DNA of 64,000 bases from Thalassobacillus devorans (lineage in GTDB: Bacteria; Bacillota; Bacilli; Bacillales; Halobacillaceae). Positions 55,671 through 63,237 of this stretch are shown one piece after another. Numbering within the stretch: position 1 is the stretch's first letter; each line of letters starts with the position of its first letter. The stretch lies in NCBI RefSeq assembly GCF_011761345.1, contig NZ_JAASRY010000001.1, forward strand, positions 1,054,001-1,118,000, read 5' to 3'. The notes below the pieces were generated by a model, which was not told the origin of the DNA, ran no database searches, and saw nothing but the letters and a program-made list of their open reading frames with translations. The position numbers were made by a program, and so were the translations under genes.

Positions 55671-56801
55671 ATGAAACAACTAAAAATAGGGATTGCGGGG
55701 TTGGGTATCTCTGGCACAGGAACCAGCCGAGGAACACAAATCTATAAGGAATTTATTAAGTTTCCAGAGGTAGCTGTTACAGCAGTTATGGATCCTAATC
55801 CCGAAGCACTGGATCTATTCACGAATCAATACGATGTAGATCATGCAGTTAAATTATATGAAGAATTATTGATGAAAGATATAGATGTTGTTTTTATATC
55901 TTCACCAATGCAATTCCATGCACCTCAAGCAATTCAGGCTTTGAAAAAGAACATCCATGTTCTATCTGAAGTAACTGCGGCTCAGAGTTTAAAAGAATGT
56001 CAGGAGTTATTGATCGCTGCAAAAGAAAGTGAAGCGCAATATATGATGGCGGAGAATTATTGCTTCATCAGAGATAATGTCGCCATCAAAAATATGGTGA
56101 AAGCAGGACTGTTCGGTGAAGTTTATTTTGCTGAAGGTGAATACCTCCATAGTGTCAGGGATCTTCACTACCATGAAGGGCAACCGACATGGCGGAAAGA
56201 ATACCAGGTTGGCAAGAGAGGTATGACCTATGGCACTCATTGTCTAGGACCACTTCTGGATTGGTTTGAAGAACCAATCGACCGGGTGAATTGTGTGGGT
56301 ACAGGAATTCATACTTATAAGGAATATCAAACGGATGATACCACCTTACTAGAATGTAAATTGAAATCAGGGAAGTTACTCAAGCTACGCTTGGATATGG
56401 TATCAAAACGTCCGCATAATATGGCTTACTATTCGTTGCAAGGGACAAAAGGGTGTTATGAAGGACCAAAACACAAAGGAGATTATCATAAAGTATGGCT
56501 GGAAGATTTCTGTAAAGACACGGAAGAATGGCTGGATTTGTCGGAATTTTATGAAAGGTATCTGCCTGAGGAAATGGTTCATTTACCTGAGGAAGCGAAA
56601 GGTTCATTTCACTGGGGTGCTGATTATTTTATGATAAAGAGTTTCATCCATTCCATTGTAAAAGGAATTCCTGTTCCTGTAGATATCCATAAATCACTTG
56701 CGATGACAATTCCCGGTATCATTTCGGAACAATCGATTAAAGATGGAGGCAACTTCAAAAAAATTCCTGAATTAAATAAGCAAGTCGAGGAATTACAATG
56801 A
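55671..56801 (+). CDS. Gfo/Idh/MocA-family NAD-dependent protein
   Basis: 376 aa. The N-terminal Rossmann domain (IGIAGLGISGTGTSRGTQIY, VMDPNPEALD) is followed by the conserved EVTAAQ (normally EKP) region and a C-terminal alpha/beta domain with GMTYGTHCLGPLLDW. It could be the first dehydrogenase of the pathway. The GTHCLGP stretch and large C-domain also recall GH109-type NAD-dependent glycosidases, so it might release the sugar from an imported glycoside. Note Thr for the usual Lys in the EKP motif. It has an AAGGAGGT site and an ATGA overlap with the next gene. Confidence 0.75.
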   Translation: MKQLKIGIAGLGISGTGTSRGTQIYKEFIKFPEVAVTAVMDPNPEALDLFTNQYDVDHAVKLYEELLMKDIDVVFISSPMQFHAPQAIQALKKNIHVLSEVTAAQSLKECQELLIAAKESEAQYMMAENYCFIRDNVAIKNMVKAGLFGEVYFAEGEYLHSVRDLHYHEGQPTWRKEYQVGKRGMTYGTHCLGPLLDWFEEPIDRVNCVGTGIHTYKEYQTDDTTLLECKLKSGKLLKLRLDMVSKRPHNMAYYSLQGTKGCYEGPKHKGDYHKVWLEDFCKDTEEWLDLSEFYERYLPEEMVHLPEEAKGSFHWGADYFMIKSFIHSIVKGIPVPVDIHKSLAMTIPGIISEQSIKDGGNFKKIPELNKQVEELQ

Positions 56802-57559
56802 GACTTGAAGGTAAGCGTGCATTAGTGACAGGCGGAGCCAGCGGTATTGGCAAAGGCATTGCCGCTCGTTTCTTAAAAGAAGGGGCTTCTGTTTTAATTG
56901 CAGATAAAAATAGCGAAGGTCTGATAAAAACCGCTGAACAGTTCAAGGGAGAAGGGCATGCCTGTGAATATATTGTGGCGGTTTTGAGTGACCGGAGGCA
57001 GCTTGACGTATTGGCTGAACATGCATGGTCGTGCTGGGGTGGTATTGATATTTTAGTCAACAATGCGGGGGTTGCTGTACGAGAGCCCTTTGTAGATATT
57101 GAAGCTGAGCGCTGGGATCAAATTATGGAAGTGAACTTGAATGCCATTTTCTTTTTAACTCAGAAAATTACCAGGAAAATGATCGATAATCGTATCAAAG
57201 GCTCGATTGTTAATATGGCCTCCAAGAACGGGGTGGCTGGCAGTTCAGCATTAGCACATTATAACACTTCCAAAGGCGGTATCATTCTACTGACCCAATC
57301 CATGGCTGTGGAATTAGCGGCTAAGGAAATCAGAGTAAATGCGCTCGCACCGGGGTTTATTGAAACACCTTTGGACCAGAAGCTGAAACAAGCGGATGAT
57401 TCTTTGAATCTGACGGAACGGACCCCGATGCAAAGAGTGGGAACTGTGGAGGAAGTAGCTAACTGTGCCTTGTTTTTAGCTTCTGATGAGGCGTCCTATG
57501 TCACTGGGTCTACGCTTGTTGTCGATGGAGGACACCTGGCCAATGCCAGTGAGTTATAG
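56798..57559 (+). CDS. SDR-family dehydrogenase 1
   Basis: 253 aa short-chain dehydrogenase. It has the cofactor motif TGGASGIGKG, NNAG, the catalytic Tyr-x-x-x-Lys in HYNTSKGG and the C-terminal YVTGSTLVVDGG. In the proposed pathway it would oxidise either the free sugar to its lactone or the 2-keto-3-deoxy acid at C4; sequence alone does not decide. It overlaps the Gfo/Idh gene by four bases. Confidence 0.85.
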   Translation: MRLEGKRALVTGGASGIGKGIAARFLKEGASVLIADKNSEGLIKTAEQFKGEGHACEYIVAVLSDRRQLDVLAEHAWSCWGGIDILVNNAGVAVREPFVDIEAERWDQIMEVNLNAIFFLTQKITRKMIDNRIKGSIVNMASKNGVAGSSALAHYNTSKGGIILLTQSMAVELAAKEIRVNALAPGFIETPLDQKLKQADDSLNLTERTPMQRVGTVEEVANCALFLASDEASYVTGSTLVVDGGHLANASEL

Positions 57560-57598
57560 CTTATATTCTATTACCTGTTTTCGAAGGATAGTGATGAT

Positions 57599-59320
57599 AT
57601 GTCTAAACTAAAAAGTGAAGATTACTTTAATGATCCAGGCTTTTGGGGGTTTATTCATCGATCATTTACAAAATCGATGGGATATACCGACCATGATCTG
57701 AAGAAACCAGTCATTGGCATATGCAATACATTCAGTGAACTGAACAAGTGTCACTCTCATTTCAATGAGCTCGCAGAGTATGTGAAACGAGGGGTTTGGC
57801 AGGCTGGTGGTTTGCCAATGGAGTTTCCTACTATTTCTTTAGGTGAGCCGTATGTAAAGCCTACCAGCATGCTGCTTCGTAATCTGATGGCAATGGATAC
57901 AGAAGAAATGATGAAAGCTCATCCGATTGATGGTGTGGTCTTATTAGGAGGGTGTGATAAGACGATTCCGGCTCAATTGATGGCAGCGGCAAGTGTCAAT
58001 ATACCTGCAATCGTGCTGGCGGGCGGACCGATGCTCAATGGCAAGTATAAAGGGGAAGAAATTGGAGCATGCACCGACTGCTATCGTTTTAACCTGGAGC
58101 ATAAAGCAGGCAACATTTCGGATACGGAAATATCAGAAATCGAGAACTCCATGTGTCGGAGTGAAGGGCATTGTATGGTAATGGGGACTGCGAGCACGAT
58201 GGCTTCAATCGCAGAGGCGTTAGGCATGAGCCTTCCTGGCTGTGCAGCTATTCCAGCTCCAGATATTAGACGGAAGCATATGGCTGAAAAAACGGGGATA
58301 CAAATCATGGAGGTGGTCGATAAACAAATTCTCCCCCGCGACATAATGACGGAAAAAGCTATTCATAATGCCATTAAAGTTACGATGGCCAGTGGGGGAT
58401 CTACGAATGCTTTCATTCATTTGGTGGCAATTGCCGGTCGGTTAGGGATGAAATTATCGATGCAAACCTTTGATGAAATGAGTTCGTCCACCCCATTCCT
58501 ACTGAATCTAAAGCCATCTGGAGAATATTTAATGGAAGAATATTTTGAGGCCGGGGGAGTGCCGGCCCTGATGAAGGAAATAGAACCCTTGTTAGACAAT
58601 GATTGCATGACCGTGACCGGCAAGGCTGTTAGGGAAAATTTACGGAACGTGGAAGTGTTGGATCGCCGCGTTATTTCATCTTTTGACCAACCGTTAGGAA
58701 AGGAAGGCGGTATAGCTGTCATAGAAGGTAACCTGGCACCAAACGGGGCACTTATCAAACAATCTGCGGTGTCGGAGCAATTGAAGGAGCATAGAGGTAA
58801 AGCGATAGTTTTTGAATCGTTAGATGATATGAATAGCCGAATTGATGACCCTCAATTGGATGTTGATCAATCTAGTGTTTTAATCTTAAAAAATGTAGGT
58901 CCCAAAGGGGGACCAGGGATGCCGGAAGTTGGGCAAATACCAATTCCGAAAAAGTTATTAAAACAAGGAGTCAGGGATATGCTCAGGATTTCTGACGGCA
59001 GGATTAGTGGCACTTCCTATGGCACACTTATTGTTCACTTATCACCTGAGGCAGCGGATGGCGGACCACTGGCAATAGTAAGGGATGGTGATGAAATCAG
59101 GTTCAGCTTACAGGAAAAGAGATTGGAACTATTAGTGGAAGAAAAGGAAATGAAGGAGAGAATGTCCGAATGGAATGCGCCTGTACCGCATTATGATCGC
59201 GGTTATGGTTTGTTATTTCAGCAAACTGTCCTCCAGGCAGATGAAGGATGCGATTTTGATTTCTTACTTCCTCCAGAATTAAGGGATCAACCGGATAAGG
59301 AAGGAGAGGATGATGCGTGA
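57599..59320 (+). CDS. IlvD/Edd-family sugar-acid dehydratase
   Basis: 573 aa. Cluster cysteines are at 51 (ELNKCHSHF), 119 (LLGGCDKTIP) and 192 (SEGHCMVMGTA), the three-Cys arrangement of [2Fe-2S] aldonate dehydratases. Asp120 and Lys121 follow the second Cys as metal-site residues. Related enzymes act on L-arabinonate, D-xylonate, L-fuconate or similar acids, giving 2-keto-3-deoxy acids. Core ilvD is unlikely here because no branched-chain genes are near. The C-terminus overlaps the amidohydrolase start (GTGA). Confidence 0.88.
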   Translation: MSKLKSEDYFNDPGFWGFIHRSFTKSMGYTDHDLKKPVIGICNTFSELNKCHSHFNELAEYVKRGVWQAGGLPMEFPTISLGEPYVKPTSMLLRNLMAMDTEEMMKAHPIDGVVLLGGCDKTIPAQLMAAASVNIPAIVLAGGPMLNGKYKGEEIGACTDCYRFNLEHKAGNISDTEISEIENSMCRSEGHCMVMGTASTMASIAEALGMSLPGCAAIPAPDIRRKHMAEKTGIQIMEVVDKQILPRDIMTEKAIHNAIKVTMASGGSTNAFIHLVAIAGRLGMKLSMQTFDEMSSSTPFLLNLKPSGEYLMEEYFEAGGVPALMKEIEPLLDNDCMTVTGKAVRENLRNVEVLDRRVISSFDQPLGKEGGIAVIEGNLAPNGALIKQSAVSEQLKEHRGKAIVFESLDDMNSRIDDPQLDVDQSSVLILKNVGPKGGPGMPEVGQIPIPKKLLKQGVRDMLRISDGRISGTSYGTLIVHLSPEAADGGPLAIVRDGDEIRFSLQEKRLELLVEEKEMKERMSEWNAPVPHYDRGYGLLFQQTVLQADEGCDFDFLLPPELRDQPDKEGEDDA

Positions 59321-60156
59321 TTTTTGACAGCCATACACATCTTTTCGGTCCTGGTCAGGTAGGGGGGCCTGTTCTAAAGGCATTAAAGAGAGCCTGGGGC
59401 TCTGATTTCGAGATGGTCGCTGACTATAACGATCATCAGCAAAATATTCAAGGATTTTCCGGTTCGATTGTATTAGCATTTGATGCGCCTGCAACTGGAA
59501 TAGTAGTCCCTAATAAGTATGTAGCCGATTATTGCAAACAGGACCCCTCTAAATTGTTTGGATTCGCAAGTATAGACCCAAATAAAGAAAACGCAGCGCT
59601 TTTATTAGAAAAGGCAATTCAAGAGCTTGGGCTCAAAGGATTGAAGCTCGGCCCGATTTATCAAAACTTTTATCCTGAGGAAAAGAAACATTACACTTTA
59701 TATGAAAAAGCAGCAGAATTGAATATTCCGATATTATGGCATCAGGGGACCTCGTTTGTACCGGAAGGGTATCTGGACGCGTCACGTCCGGCGATGTTGG
59801 ACCCTATAGCCCGGACATTCCCGAACTTGAAAATGGTCATAGCGCATATGGGTCATCCATGGGTAGATGAGTGTATTTCAGTCGTACGAAAAAATCCAAA
59901 TGTTTATATGGATTTATCTGCGTTATTCCCACGCCCTTGGCAGTTTTATAACGCCCTGGTCAGTGCAATGGAATATGGGGTCACGCATAAGATTCTATTT
60001 GGTTCTGACTATCCGTTTTTCACTACTGACCATACCATTCAAGGCCTGAGGGATGTAAATAGATTAGTAGAAGGGACGCACATGCCGAAAGTAACGGAAG
60101 ATATTATAGAATCCATTCTTCATAGAAATACTCCTGAGCTATTAGGTTTGGAATGA
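59317..60156 (+). CDS. amidohydrolase family protein, probable aldonolactonase
   Basis: 279 aa, amidohydrolase_2 TIM barrel (COG3618/COG2159-like). Metal-site motifs are FDSHTHLF (HxH), LWHQGTS, IAHMGHPW and FGSDYPFF. Relatives hydrolyse sugar-1,5-lactones (for example L-fucono-lactonase) or decarboxylate. In this operon hydrolysis of the lactone before the dehydratase is the best fit. It starts with GTG at 59317, seven bases after AGGAGAGG, overlapping the dehydratase gene by four bases. Confidence 0.8.
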   Translation: MIFDSHTHLFGPGQVGGPVLKALKRAWGSDFEMVADYNDHQQNIQGFSGSIVLAFDAPATGIVVPNKYVADYCKQDPSKLFGFASIDPNKENAALLLEKAIQELGLKGLKLGPIYQNFYPEEKKHYTLYEKAAELNIPILWHQGTSFVPEGYLDASRPAMLDPIARTFPNLKMVIAHMGHPWVDECISVVRKNPNVYMDLSALFPRPWQFYNALVSAMEYGVTHKILFGSDYPFFTTDHTIQGLRDVNRLVEGTHMPKVTEDIIESILHRNTPELLGLE

Positions 60157-60187
60157 TTTTTTCATATAAGAAAGGAAGGTGAACGGC

Positions 60188-60961
60188 ATGAGGTTGAAAA
60201 ATAAGACCGTTCTGATAACTGGAGCTGGCTCAGGAATAGGGAAATGTACAGCGCTATTGTTTGCTAAAGAAGGAGCAAATGTAGTTGTAAATGATATTAA
60301 TGAAGAGAATGGAGACGGAACGGTAAAAGAAATCAAGAACCAAAACGGCACAGCAATTTTTATTAAAGCAGATGTAACCAAACCTGAAAGTGTAAGTGAG
60401 ATGGTCGAAAACGCTCTTAATGAATTCGAGCAGATCGATGTATTATTTAATAATGCAGGGATCAGCGGAGTAGGAAAACTTCATGAAATTGAACCGACAG
60501 ACTGGGAAAGGGTTGTGAATGTGAACATAAAAGGAGTCTATCTCCCTTCTAAATATGTCTTACCCACAATGATGGAACGGCAACAAGGTTCGATTATCAA
60601 TATGTCTTCCTGTATCGCTGAAATAGGATTGGCCCAAAGAGCCTCTTACTCGGCTACTAAAGGAGCGGTCCTGGCTCTGACCAAATCGATGCAAGTCGAT
60701 TATGCCAGGTATAATATTCGTGTTAATGCCCTACTGCCCGGAACAATCATGACACCGTTTGTAAAAAAATACTTAAAAGAATCCTACGAAAATCCGGAAG
60801 AAGCGATTGAAAAAATTAAATCAAGGCAATTGAGCGGCGATTTAGGTCTTCCGGAAGATGTCGCAAATGCTGCTTTATTTTTGGCTTCAGATGAGTCGAA
60901 ATTTATGATGGGCTCTCCGCTATATATCGATGGGGGAGCAACTTTTGGAAAAGATGCGTAA
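60188..60961 (+). CDS. SDR-family dehydrogenase 2
   Basis: 257 aa. It has TGAGSGIGKC, NNAG, the catalytic YSATKGA and the C-terminal GSPLYIDGGA. It probably oxidises the C4 hydroxyl of the 2-keto-3-deoxy acid to the 2,4-diketo acid, since the next enzyme is an FAH-type diketo hydrolase. The ATG at 60188 follows AAGGAAGGTGA; a GTG at 60179 is inside that site. Confidence 0.85.
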   Translation: MRLKNKTVLITGAGSGIGKCTALLFAKEGANVVVNDINEENGDGTVKEIKNQNGTAIFIKADVTKPESVSEMVENALNEFEQIDVLFNNAGISGVGKLHEIEPTDWERVVNVNIKGVYLPSKYVLPTMMERQQGSIINMSSCIAEIGLAQRASYSATKGAVLALTKSMQVDYARYNIRVNALLPGTIMTPFVKKYLKESYENPEEAIEKIKSRQLSGDLGLPEDVANAALFLASDESKFMMGSPLYIDGGATFGKDA

Positions 60962-60998
60962 TTAATATAATTATTCACTCTGCAAAGGAGCAGTTTTT

Positions 60999-61880
60999 AT
61001 GAAATTAATGACAATCAAAAAGAATGGCAATTACAGATTAGGAATCAAAACTGACAAAGGGATTTTAGAAGTAGAAAGTATTCTTAATAAAGATAAACAG
61101 AGCTCTTTACCTACTGAGATTATGACAGTCATTCAAAATGGAGAAGAAGCAGTTGGCTTACTTGAAACTTATGTGAAAGAAGTAGATGCATCACAGCTGC
61201 TCTATCTATCTGAAAGTGAAGTTGAATGGGGGCCATGTGTAACTGATCCTGAAAAAATCATTTGTGTGGGTCTGAATTACCGGAGGCATGCCGATGAAAC
61301 GGGAGCAAGCTACCCAGAGTCTCCTATTCTGTTCAGCAAATTCAATAATACACTTACGGGCCATAACAATGATATTTTTATCCCAAAAACCACCGAGCAA
61401 TTAGATTATGAAGTAGAGTTGGGGATAGTGATTGGGCGAAGAGCGAAAGATGTATCTGAAGAAGAGGCTCTTAACTATGTGTTTGGTTATTGTGCTGCCA
61501 ATGATCTATCTGCACGAGATTTGCAATTCAAGACCAATCAGTGGCTGCTTGGAAAAACTTGCGACGGCTTCAGCCCGGTCGGTCCGTACCTTGTTACAAC
61601 CAATGAAGTGGAGAATCCCAATAACCTTAAGCTTAAAACAGTTGTAAATGGGGAAGAGCGGCAGAACTCAAACACATCAGATATGATATTTAGCTGTAAA
61701 GAGCTAATCAGTTATATTTCTCATCATATGACATTAGAGCCTGGTGACCTTATTTTAACAGGGACACCAGAAGGAGTAATTTTAGGGGAGCCAGAGGACG
61801 AAAGGAATTATTTGAAACCAGGTGATGTAGTGACTGCTGAAATCGAAGGGGTAGGCGCTTTGACAAATAGAATGATATAA
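60999..61880 (+). CDS. fumarylacetoacetate hydrolase family protein
   Basis: 293 aa. The FAH C-terminal fold is clear: KIICVGLNYRRHADE, the metal-binding E-x-E in DYEVELGIVIG, then SARDLQ, KTCDGFSPVGPYLV and LTGTPEGV. Family members cleave or isomerise diketo acids. After the IlvD-type dehydratase and SDR it should cleave a 2,4-diketo-3-deoxy-aldonate to pyruvate plus a small hydroxy acid (lactate for 6-deoxyhexoses, glycolate for pentoses). It is the last gene of the operon. Confidence 0.87.
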   Translation: MKLMTIKKNGNYRLGIKTDKGILEVESILNKDKQSSLPTEIMTVIQNGEEAVGLLETYVKEVDASQLLYLSESEVEWGPCVTDPEKIICVGLNYRRHADETGASYPESPILFSKFNNTLTGHNNDIFIPKTTEQLDYEVELGIVIGRRAKDVSEEEALNYVFGYCAANDLSARDLQFKTNQWLLGKTCDGFSPVGPYLVTTNEVENPNNLKLKTVVNGEERQNSNTSDMIFSCKELISYISHHMTLEPGDLILTGTPEGVILGEPEDERNYLKPGDVVTAEIEGVGALTNRMI

Positions 61881-62012
61881 AATATTCATTTTTACATTTT
61901 ATAGAGCGAAAAGCGGGTTAATAAAAATTATATAAACTTCTCTCTTTTACCATTCAGTAGAAGGTGAAATGGCTTACATAGGAAAAGGGAGAACGAAGGA
62001 ACTTCCTTTGAG

Positions 62013-62048
62013 AAAAGTAAATTTCACAAAAAGTGAGCCTACTTTTTT
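62013..62048 (+). terminator. terminator of the sugar-acid operon
   Basis: AAAAGTA (62013-62019) pairs with TACTTTT (62040-62046), with an inner TCAC/GTGA pairing and an asymmetric internal loop, and six T at the end. Confidence 0.65.
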
Positions 62049-62170
62049 CGCATGTGAACTCTTGGAAGACAGCTTTCTACTGCTTTATACGGAAGTGACT
62101 GATTTTGTGGAGTAGTATTAGAACTTTCTATTAATAAATTATAAAAATTTCCTATGTATCTATTGATAAA

Positions 62171-62215
62171 CAAGTCCATCCTTGGGAACGTGAACAATAT
62201 ACCTCAGTATATTAA
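62171..62215 (+). pseudogene. glnA 3'-end remnant
   Basis: In frame, these bases read [14 protein letters not shown] and a stop, the C-terminus of glutamine synthetase with one change (Thr for Ile) relative to the intact gene at 40198-41529. Four of the five base differences within the coding part are silent, so this stretch diverged under selection, i.e. it came from a functional glnA. The glnA similarity stops abruptly upstream at about 62169. Confidence 0.85.
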
Positions 62216-62350
62216 TCAGCAAGCCCCTTGTTACCATTGGTATCAAGGGGTTATTTATTAAAATAGATATATTAGTTATCTTTGGAAGAATGCTGATGGT
62301 CCATAATTCGACCAAATTTATTTAAGGTTATGTCTGTGCAATCAATTAAT
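62171..62350 (+). repeat. glnA 3'-end repeat, right copy
   Basis: The counterpart of 41485-41643. It includes a working-looking terminator (CCCCTTG...CAAGGGG, 62223-62250) and then similarity to the DNA downstream of glnA (GACCAAATTTATTTAAGG, 62310-62327). The two copies face the same way and bracket about 20.6 kb. Confidence 0.82.
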
Positions 62351-62466
62351 GACTATTAAAATACCAAGGACAAAACAATCAAGACAGCAACAAAAATCGA
62401 GTATTTAACCATAATGGGTTATTACTGGATTTTTTTAACTTAATTTTAAACGTAAGTCAAAATTTA

Positions 62467-62515
62467 AACAACATTCAAAAAAATCCTTGCATAGTTTTTT
62501 GAACGTTGTTAAAAT
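62467..62515 (+). promoter_or_regulatory. promoter and large dyad of the tetR gene
   Basis: TTGCAT (62487-62492), 17 bases, TAAAAT (62510-62515). A dyad of AACAACATTCAAAAAA (62467-62482) and TTTTTTGAACGTTGTT (62495-62510), 15 of 16 complementary, spans the -35 and reaches the -10. This is an arrangement for TetR autorepression. Confidence 0.65.
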
Positions 62516-62520
62516 ATTAA

Positions 62521-62546
62521 TCAGTTAAGAATTTTCAGATAACTGA
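62521..62546 (+). promoter_or_regulatory. second dyad with CodY-like box
   Basis: TCAGTTA (62521-62527) and TAACTGA (62540-62546) are perfect complements. The interior AATTTTCAGATAACT (62530-62544) matches the CodY consensus at 13 of 15 positions. Either could regulate the tetR-acyl-CoA synthetase unit. Confidence 0.4.
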
Positions 62547-62640
62547 CTTTTGTTTAAAAATTTAACACCGTTTATATTCCCTTGATTTCTGCAATGTGTT
62601 GCACGTAATGAGAAGTTATTACAAAAAATAAGGTGATGAC

Positions 62641-63225
62641 ATGAAGCTATCAGAAAGAAAAGTTTTGAGGAAAAAAGAACAGATCCTTCTTTCTGCAATT
62701 AACATAATCAATCAAAAAGGATACAGCGGTACGACAATGGAAGAAGTCGCCTCTGAGCTGTTAATGACAAAGGGTTCACTGTATTACTATTTTAAAAATA
62801 AAAGTGATCTTATGTATCAATGTCACAATTTCGTATTATCTCAAGCTACAAAAGACTTGGAAAGCATTCTAGAGGATGGGGGTCCTGTAAAAGATGTCTT
62901 AAAAAAAATGATAGAGACTCATATTACCTACGCTATTGATGAAAAGGAAACTTTTAATTTGATTATGGAGCCAAAAAGGTTTTTTAACGAAGAGCAATTG
63001 GAACTGGTATTGAAATTGAGAAACCATTATGAAGGTTTATTTGATGAAATCATCCAGCGTGGCATTGAAGTGGATGAATTTCACGCAGAGGAGCCTAAAA
63101 TTGCAAGAATGATTATCCTTGGTGCAATGAACTGGGTTCAGCAATGGTATCGTCCTGAAGGTAGGCTATCAAAGGAAGACTTAATCACTTTATATAGTGA
63201 TTACATATTAAAAATTCTTGAATGA
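62641..63225 (+). CDS. TetR-family regulator
   Basis: 194 aa. The N-terminal TetR helix-turn-helix (KEQILLSAINIINQKGYSGT, ASELLMTKGSLYYYFKNKSD) is followed by a helical ligand domain resembling the TetR_C groups of fatty-acid regulators (FadR, KstR-like). An AAGGTGATG-type site precedes the ATG. The adjacent acyl-CoA synthetase gene suggests that the inducer is an acyl-CoA. Dyads in its promoter are candidate operators. Confidence 0.87.
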   Translation: MKLSERKVLRKKEQILLSAINIINQKGYSGTTMEEVASELLMTKGSLYYYFKNKSDLMYQCHNFVLSQATKDLESILEDGGPVKDVLKKMIETHITYAIDEKETFNLIMEPKRFFNEEQLELVLKLRNHYEGLFDEIIQRGIEVDEFHAEEPKIARMIILGAMNWVQQWYRPEGRLSKEDLITLYSDYILKILE

Positions 63226-63237
63226 AAGGAGCCGATT

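Larger units (their letters stand above)
61881..62640. other. 760-bp gap: terminator, glnA remnant, TetR control region
   Basis: The gap holds the operon terminator (62013-62048), about 120 bases with nothing recognised, the diverged glnA 3' end with its terminator (62171-62253), about 100 bases similar to the DNA downstream of glnA, and the promoter and dyads before the tetR gene. Confidence 0.75.

Noticed and set aside
57599-59320. Biosynthetic dihydroxy-acid dehydratase IlvD
   Set aside because: The gene sits inside a sugar-import and sugar-acid operon with no branched-chain amino-acid genes, so a catabolic aldonate dehydratase is more likely.
41530-62640. Prophage or integrative element with its own integrase
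   Set aside because: All genes between the glnA repeats are metabolic, transport or regulatory. No recombinase, relaxase, phage structural gene or tRNA was seen, so the island is described without an assigned mobility type.
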